Part shown: positions 56,691-64,000 of the stretch, piece after piece | Numbering within the stretch: the first letter of the stretch is position 1 | How the letters are laid out: every line of letters begins with the position of its first letter | Assembly (NCBI GenBank): GCA_036250195.1 | Contig: JAVHZZ010000004.1 | Coordinates: 251,466,028-251,530,027 of the forward strand | DNA from: Mixophyes australis | Taxonomy: Eukaryota; Chordata; Amphibia; Anura; Limnodynastidae | Direction of reading: 5' to 3' | DNA: 64,000 nucleotides | Translations under genes and position numbers: made by a program | Notes under the pieces: model-generated | The model's database searches: none | What the model saw: the letters and a program-made list of their open reading frames with translations, nothing else | What the model was told of the DNA's origin: nothing

Positions 56691-59080
56691 TTGAATCATG
56701 AATCATGAAATGAATCATGAAATAAATCATGAATCATGATTTGAATCAAGAATTGAATCATGAAATGAATCATGAATCATGAATTAAATCATGAATCACG
56801 AATTGAATCATGAATCACGAATTGAATCATGAATCATGAATCGAATCATGAATCATGAATAATGAATCATAAATTGAATCACGAATCATGAATTGAATCA
56901 TAAATTGAATCATGAATCAAGAATCATGAAATAAATCATGAATTGAATCAAGATTCATGAACCATGAATTGAATCATGAAATAAATCATGAATCATGAAT
57001 TGAATCATGAATCATGAATCAAGAATTGAATCATGAATCATTAATCAAATCATGAATCATGAATTGAATCATGAATCATGAATCATGAATTGAATCATGA
57101 ATTGAATCATGAATCATGAATCATGAATTGAATCATGAATCGAATCATGAATCATGATTTGAATCATGAATCATAAATCGAATCATGAATCATGAATTGA
57201 ATCATGAATCATGAATTGAATCATGAATCATGAATCGAATCATGAATCAAGAATTGAATCATGAATCATGAATCATGAACCATGAATTGAATCATGAATC
57301 ATGAATTGAATCATGAATCATGAAATGAATCATGAATTGAATCATGAATCATTAATCATGAATTGAATCATGAATCATGAATTGAATCATGAATCATAAA
57401 TTGAATCATGAATCATGAAATGAATCATGAAATAAATCATGAATCATGATTTGAATCAAGAATTGAATCATAAATCATAAAATGAATCATGAAATGAATC
57501 ATGAATCATGAATTGAATCATGAATCACGAATTGAATCATGAATCATGAATCGAATCATGAATCATGAATAATGAATCATAAATTGAATCACGAATCATG
57601 AATTGAATCATAAATTGAATCATGAATCAAGAATCATAAAATAAATCATGAATTGAATCAAGATTCATGAACCATGAATTAAATCATGAAATAAATCATG
57701 AATCATGAATTGAATCATAAAACATGAATCATGAGTTGAATCATGAATCATGAATTGAATCATGAATCATGAATCAAGAATTGAATCATGAATCATTAAT
57801 CAAATCATGAATCATGAATTGAATCTCAAATCATGAATCATGAATTGAATCATGAATCGAATCATGAATCATGATTTGAATCATGAATCATAAATCGAAT
57901 CATGAATCATTAATTGAATCATGAATCATGAATTGAATCATGAATCATGAATCGAATCATGAATCAAGAATTGAATCATGAACTCAAACATGAATCATGA
58001 ATCATGCATTGAATCATGAATCATGAATCATGCATTAAATCATGAATCATGAATTGAATCATGAATCATGAATTGAATCATGAATTGAATCATGAATCAA
58101 GAATCATGAAATAAATCATGAATTGAATCAAGATTCATTAACCATGAATTGAATCATGAAATAAATCATGAATAATGAATTAAATCATAAAACATGAATC
58201 ATGAATTGAATCATGAATCATGAATCATGAATTAAATCATGAATCATGAATCATGAATTAAATCATGAATCATGAATCAAGAATTGAATAATGAATCATG
58301 AATCGAATCATGAATCATGAATCGAATCATGAATCATGAATTGAATCATGAATCATGAATCATAAATTGAATCATGAATCGAATCATGAATCATGAATCG
58401 AATCATGAATCATGAATCGAATCATGAATCACAAATCATGAATTGAATCATGAATCATAAATCATAAAATGAATCATGAATCATGAATTGAATTATGAAT
58501 CATGAATCATGAATCGAATCATGAATCATGAATCGAATCATGAATCATGAATCAAATCATGAATCATGAATCATGAATTGAATCATGAATCAGGAATCAT
58601 GAATTGAATCATGAATCATGAATAATGAATTGAATCATGAATTATGAATCATAAATTAAATCATGAATTAAATCATGAATCACAAATCATGAATTGAATC
58701 ATGAATCATGAATCATAAAATGAATCATGAATCATGAATGGATACACAAATCATGCATTGAATCATGAATCATGAATCATGCATTGAATTATGAATCATG
58801 AATCATGAGTTGAAACATGAATTATGAATTGAATTATGAATTGAATCAAGAATTGAATAATGAATTCAAACATGAATCATGAATTAAATCATGAATCATG
58901 AATCGAATCATGAATCATGAATTGAATCATGAATCATGAATCATGAATCATGAATTGAATCATGAATCATGAATTGAATCATGAATCATGAATTGAATCG
59001 TGCATCATGAATCGAATCATGAATCATGAATTGAATCATGAATCATGAATCATGAATCATGAATTGAATCATGAATCATG
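56691..59080 (+). repeat. Shuffled partial 4.6-kb unit (2.4 kb)
   Basis: The first part follows 52.13-52.83 kb (GATTCATGAACC 56951). At about 57,345 it skips the palindrome-rich segment and both doublets and continues as 54.08-55.8 kb (GAATCTC 57821, GGATACAC 58740). It is therefore an internally deleted copy of the unit. The 2,411-bp spacing of GGATACAC (56329 to 58740) reflects this. Confidence 0.78.
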
Positions 59081-62000
59081 AATTGAATCATGAATCATAA
59101 ATTGAATCATGAATCATGAAATGAATCATGAAATAAATCATGAATCATGATTTGAATCAAGAATTGAATCATAAATCATAAAATGAATCATGAAATGAAT
59201 CATGAATCATGAATTGAATCATGAATCACGAATTGAATCATGAATCATGAATCGAATCATGAATCATGAATAATGAATCATAAATTGAATCACGAATCAT
59301 GAATTGAATCATAAATTGAATCATGAATCAAGAATCATGAAATAAATCATGAATTGAATCAAGATTCATGAACCATGAATTGAATCATGAAATAAATCAT
59401 GAATCATGAATTGAATCATGAATCATGAATCAAGAATTGAATCATGAATCATTAATCAAATCATGAATCATGAATTGAATCATGAATCATGAATCATGAA
59501 TTGAATCATGAATCGAATCATGAATCATGATTTGAATCATGAATCATAAATCGAATCATGAATCATGAATTGAATCATGAATCATGAATTGAATCATGAA
59601 TCATGAATCGAATCATGAATCAAGAATTGAATCATGAATCATGAATCATGAACCATGAATTGAATCATGAATCATGAATTGAATCATAAATCATGAAATG
59701 AATCATGAATTGAATCATGAATTCAAACATGAATCATGAATCATGCATTGAATCATGAATCATGCATTAAATCATGAATCATGAATTGAATCATGATTAA
59801 TGAATTGAATCATGAATCATGATTAATCATTCATGAATCTTGAATAGAATCATGAATCATGAATCATGAATCGAATCTTGTATCATGAATCCTTAACTGA
59901 ATCATGAATCATGAATTATGAATTGAATCATGAATCATGAATTAAATCATGATTCATGATTCATGAATCATGAATCGAATCATGATTAATGAATCGAATC
60001 ATGAATCATGAATTGAATTATGAATCATGATTAATGAATCATGAATCATGAATCGAATCATGATTAATGAATCGAATCATGAATTGAATCATGAATCATG
60101 AATCATGAATTAAATCATGAATCGTGAATCGAATCTTGAATCATGAATCATGAATTGAATCGTAAATAATGAAATGAATCATGAAATGAATCATAATTCA
60201 TGAATTGAATCATGAATCATGAATCATGAATTGAATCATGAATCATGAATTGAATCATGAATCATGAATTGAATCATGAATCATGAATCATGAATCGAAT
60301 TATGAATCATGAATTGAATCATGAATCATGAATCATGAATCATAAATCATGAATCATGAATTGAATCATGAATCATGAAATGAATCATGAAATAAATTAT
60401 GAATCATGATTTGAATCAAGAATTGAATCATAAATCATGAAATGAATCATGAAATGAATCATGAATCACGAATTGAATCATGAATCATGAATTGAATCAT
60501 GAATCATGAATAATGAATCATGAATTGAATCATGAATCATGAAATAAATCATGAATTGAATCAAGATTCATGAACCATGAATTGAATCATGAAATAAATC
60601 ATGAATAATGAATTAAATCATAAAACTTGAATCATGAATTTAATCATGAATCATGAATCGAATCATGAATCATGAATCAAGAATTGAATCATGAATTGAA
60701 TCATGAATCATAATTCATGAATTGAATCATAAATCATGAAATGAATCATGAAATGAATCATGAATCATGAATTGAATCATGAATCATGAATTGAATCATG
60801 CATCATGAATCGAATCATGAATCATGAATTGAATCATGAATCATTAATCATGAATTGAATCATGAATCATGAATTGAATCATGAATCATAAATTGAATCA
60901 TGAATCATGAAATGAATCATGAAATAAATCATGAATCATGATTTGAATCAAGAATTGAATCATAAATCATAAAATGAATCATGAAATGAATCATGAATCA
61001 TGAATTGAATCATGAATCACGAATTGAATCATGAATCATGAATCGAATCATGAATCATGAATAATGAATCATAAATTGAATCACGAATCATGAATTGAAT
61101 CATAAATTGAATCATGAATCAAGAATCATAAAATAAATCATGAATTCAATCAAGATTCATGAACCATGAATTAAATCATGAAATAAATCATGAATCATGA
61201 ATTGAATCATAAAACATGAATCATGAGTTGAATCATGAATCATGAATTGAATCATGAATCATGAATCAAGAATTGAATCATGAAACATTAATCGAATCAT
61301 GAATCATGAATTGAATCTCAAATCATGAATCATGAATTGAATCATGAATCGAATCATGAATCATGATTTGAATCATGAATCATAAATCGAATCATGAATC
61401 ATTAATTGAATCATGAATCATGAATTGAATCATGAATCATGAATCGAATCATGAATCAAGAATTGAATCATGAACTCAAACATGAATCATGAATCATGCA
61501 TTGAATCATGAATCATGAATCATGCATTAAATCATGAATCATGAATTGAATCATGAATCATGAATTGAATCATGAATTGAATCATGAATCAAGAATCATG
61601 AAATAAATCATGAATTGAATCAAGATTCATTAACCATGAATTGAATCATAAAATAAATCATGAATAATGAATTAAATCATAAAACATGAATCATGAATTG
61701 AATCATGAATCATGAATCATGAATTAAATCATGAATCATAAATCGAATCATGAATCATGAATCGAATCATGAATCATGAATTGAATCATGAATCATGAAT
61801 CATAAATTGAATCATGAATCGAATCATGAATCATGAATCGAATCATGAATCATGAATCGAATCATGAATCACAAATCATGAATTGAATCATGAATCATAA
61901 ATCATAAAATGAATCATGAATCATGAATTGAATTATGAATCATGAATCGAATCATGAATCATGAATCGAATCATGAATCATGAATCGAATCATGAATCAT

Positions 62001-62360
62001 GAATCATGAATTGAATCAGGAATCAGGAATCATGAATTGAATCATGAATCATGAATCATGAATTGAATCATGAATTATGAATCATAAATTAAATCATGAA
62101 TTAAATCATGAATCACAAATCATGAATTGAATCATGAATCATGAATCATAAAATGAATCATGAATCATGAATGGATACACAAATCATGCATTGAATCATG
62201 AATCATGAATCATGCATTGAATTATGAATCATGAATCATGAGTTGAAACATGAATTATGAATTGAATTATGAATTGAATCAAGAATTGAATAATGAATTC
62301 AAACATGAATCATGAATTAAATCATGAATCATGAATCGAATCATGAATCATGAATTGAAT
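59081..62360 (+). repeat. Partial 4.6-kb unit with single 133-bp element
   Basis: It enters as 52.13 kb, keeps the palindrome-rich segment (59.79-60.17 kb), has only one GATTCATGAACC at 60565 where complete units have a 133-bp doublet, then continues with GAATCTC at 61313 and GGATACAC at 62173. Compared with copy 2 it also lacks one AATTAAATC/AATCAAGAATTG phrase near 61,735. Length from its entry is about 3.3 kb. Confidence 0.8.
59787..60170 (+). repeat. Palindrome-rich segment, copy 3
   Basis: This copy has a perfect 26-bp palindrome at 59951-59976, shortened from 28 bp because AATCA has become AATCG at its right edge. ATGATTAATCAT is at 59819-59830. AATCCTTAACTG replaces AATCATTAACTG near 59,890. 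Confidence 0.85.
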
Positions 62361-64000
62361 CATGAATCATGAATCATGAATTGAATAATGAATCATAAAT
62401 CATGAATTGAATCATGAATTATGAATCATAAATTGAATCATGAATTCAATCATGAATTGAATCATAAATCATAAATCATGAATCGAATCATGAATCATGA
62501 ATTGAATCATGAATCATGAATCAAGAAATAAGTCATGAAATGAATCATGAATCATGAATCACGAATTAAATCATGAATCATGAATCATGAATTGACTAAT
62601 GAATCATAAATCGAATCATGAATCGAATCATGATTCATAAATCATGAATTGAATCATGAATCATGAATTGTATCATGAATCATGAATTGAATCATGAATC
62701 ATGATTAATCATTCATGAATCATGAATCGAATCATGAATCATGAATCATGAATCGAATCTTGTATCATGAATCATTAACTGAATCATGAATCATGAATTA
62801 TGAATTAAATCATGAATCATGAATTAAATCATGATTCATGAATCATGAATTGAATCATGAATCATGAATAATGAATTGAATCATGAATCATGAATTGAAT
62901 TATGAATCATGATTAATGAATCATGAATCATGAATCGAATCATGAATCATGAATCGAATCATGAATTGAATAATGAATCATGAATCATGAATTAAATCAT
63001 GAATCGTGAATCGAATCTTGAATCATGAATCATTAATTGAATCATGAATCATGAATCATGTATTGAATCATGAATCATGAATTAAATCATGAATCATGTA
63101 TCGAATCTTGAATCATGAATCATTAATTGAATCATGAATCATGAATCATAAATTGAATCATGAATCATGAATTATATCATGAATTGAATCATGAATTATG
63201 AATCATAAAATGAATCATGATCTGAATCATGAATTGAATAATGAATCATGAATTAAAACATGAATCATGAATTGAATAATGATTTAAAACATGAATTATG
63301 AATTGAATCATGAATCATGAATCATGAATTGAATCTTGAATCATGAGTCGAATCATGAATCATGAATTATGAATCGAATCATGATTCGAATCAAGAATCA
63401 TGAATCAAATCATGAATTAAGAATCGAATCATGAATCATGATTTGAATCAAGAATCATGAATCGAATCATGAATCATGAATCGAATCATGAATCACAAAT
63501 CATGCATTGAATTATGAATCATGAATTATGAGTCGAATCATGAATCACAAATCATGAATTAAATCATGAATCATGAATCATAAAATAAATCATGAATTAT
63601 GAATGGAATAATGAATCATGAATCATGAATCGAATCATGTATCATGAATCATGAATTGAATCATGAATCATGAATCATGAATTGAATCATGAATCATAAA
63701 TCATGAATTGAATCATGAATTATGAATTGAATCATGAATCATGAATTGAATCATGCATCATGAATCGAATCATGAATCATGAATTGAATCATGAATCATT
63801 AATCATGAATTGAATCATGAATCATGAATTGAATCATGAATCATAAATTGAATCATGAATCATGAAATGAATCATGAAATAAATCTTGAATCAATATTTT
63901 GAATCAAGAATTGAATCATAAATCATAAAATGAATCATGAAATGAATCATGAATCATGAATTGAATCATGAATCACGAATTGAATCATGAATCATGAATC
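62361..64000 (+). repeat. Mixed terminal stretch
   Basis: After the D-like head at 62.3 kb come rare words (AAGAAATAAGTCATG near 62,523; ACTAATG near 62,595), a palindrome-rich segment at about 62.70-63.01 kb, a doublet containing AATCTTGAATC with CATTAATTG (63,015 and 63,105), a GATC at 63219, and a C module (GAGTCG 63530). The last 260 bp match 60.78-61.05 kb. The C module here is 19.5 kb from its nearest relative at 44009. Confidence 0.75.
62695..63010 (+). repeat. Palindrome-rich segment, copy 4 (diverged)
   Basis: ATGATTAATCAT is at 62701-62712 and a perfect 20-bp palindrome at 62829-62848. The 28-bp palindrome of copies 1 and 2 has lost heptamers here. CATGATTAATG words are fewer, replaced by AATCATG and AATAATG. 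Confidence 0.8.

Larger units (their letters stand above)
1..64000 (+). repeat. Heptamer/pentamer satellite array filling the window
   Basis: The sequence is a continuous tandem array of the heptamer AATCATG and the pentamer AATTG/AATCG, mostly as 12-bp (5+7), 19-bp (5+7+7) and 26-bp composites. Common spelling variants are AATTATG, AATCAAG, AATCATA, AATAATG, ATTCATG and AATCACG for the heptamer, and AAATG, AAATA, AATTA, AATTC, AATCA, AATCT and ATTTG for the pentamer. Orientation is the same throughout. No non-satellite island was found on reading every line. Pure heptamer translates as N-H-E-S-stop-I-M, so each frame closes within 21 bp. Location on a chromosome (centromere, heterochromatin, sex or B chromosome) is inference. 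The array runs off both ends of the window. Confidence 0.98.

Noticed and set aside
1..64000. Protein-coding genes starting at the very frequent ATG triplets
   Set aside because: Heptamer length is not a multiple of three, so each frame meets TGA within 21 bp of pure heptamer, and TAA or TGA soon elsewhere on both strands. No codon-like pattern is visible.
1..64000. Long reading frames if TGA were a sense codon
   Set aside because: TAA words (AATTAA, AAATAA, CATAAA) still break the frames, copy-to-copy indels of 5 and 7 bp shift frames freely, and the product would be a meaningless N-H-E-S-W-I-M-like repeat.
1..64000. CRISPR array
   Set aside because: There are no unique spacers between constant repeats; both words are repetitive and adjacent without gaps.
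1..64000. Telomeric heptamer array of the TTTAGGG kind
   Set aside because: The unit lacks the G-rich strand, and the array has complex higher-order structure and pentamer interspersion not typical of telomere repeats.
1..64000. CENP-B box or other known centromere protein motif
   Set aside because: No GC-containing 17-bp box of that type is seen; the array is too AT-rich and simple to contain it.
1..64000. Assembly artefact or sequencing error loop
   Set aside because: Copies differ by consistent private markers (XbaI word, 825-bp duplication, missing 133-bp copy), and distant copies share the same variants, which a simple artefact would not produce. Exact copy number could still be wrong.

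Overview
The whole 64-kb window is satellite DNA. I found no protein-coding gene, RNA gene, transposon or CRISPR array, and no unique-sequence island. From the first base to the last it is written in two short words on the + strand: a heptamer, AATCATG, and a pentamer, AATTG or AATCG, which looks like the heptamer with two bases missing. A typical stretch reads 7-7-5-7-5-7-7-5. GC content, judged from the words, is about 26-28%. Stops of the TGA type (also TAA) recur in every frame of both strands. An uninterrupted tandem field this long, with nested higher-order repeats, points to a eukaryotic chromosome (centromeric, pericentromeric, subtelomeric, or a sex or B chromosome). Nothing here identifies the species. 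Both ends of the window lie inside the array, so its true length is unknown.

Layout. Rare spelling variants let the copies be aligned by eye and reveal three territories. (1) About 1-28,000: a patchwork in which long blocks recur at about 7.7 kb. Bases 1-4,610 pair with about 8,200-12,290 at an offset of 7,665-7,679, and 12,292-16,500 pair with 20,068-24,540 at an offset of 7,614 to about 8,150. Several local tandem duplications of 0.37, 0.85 and 1.4 kb lie inside, plus a diverged stretch at 5.6-8.2 kb. (2) About 28,300-46,500: a younger-looking higher-order repeat of about 5.4 kb made of a longer (2.9-3.0 kb) and a shorter (2.4 kb) half. Copies start at 29,763, 35,976 and 41,416, with an extra 825-bp duplication between the first two. 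(3) About 46,700-62,400: a different higher-order repeat of about 4.64 kb. It has two nearly complete copies (46,690 and 51,335) followed by shuffled partial copies. Each complete copy carries a palindrome-rich segment and a 133-bp tandem doublet. The last 1.6 kb mixes modules of territories 2 and 3.

How the parts fit together: unequal exchange and local duplication at every scale from 7 bp to about 7.7 kb explain the layout. Almost every variant keeps the 7/5 word lengths, and two pentamers are not seen side by side. The most interesting leads are this strict two-length grammar, the pentamer spellings that look like a methylated CpG ancestor and its two deamination products, the succession of three higher-order repeat families in 64 kb, and the near absence of GATC sites over 28 kb. 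All copy alignments were made by eye from marker words, so block edges are good to a few tens of bases unless an exact marker position is given.
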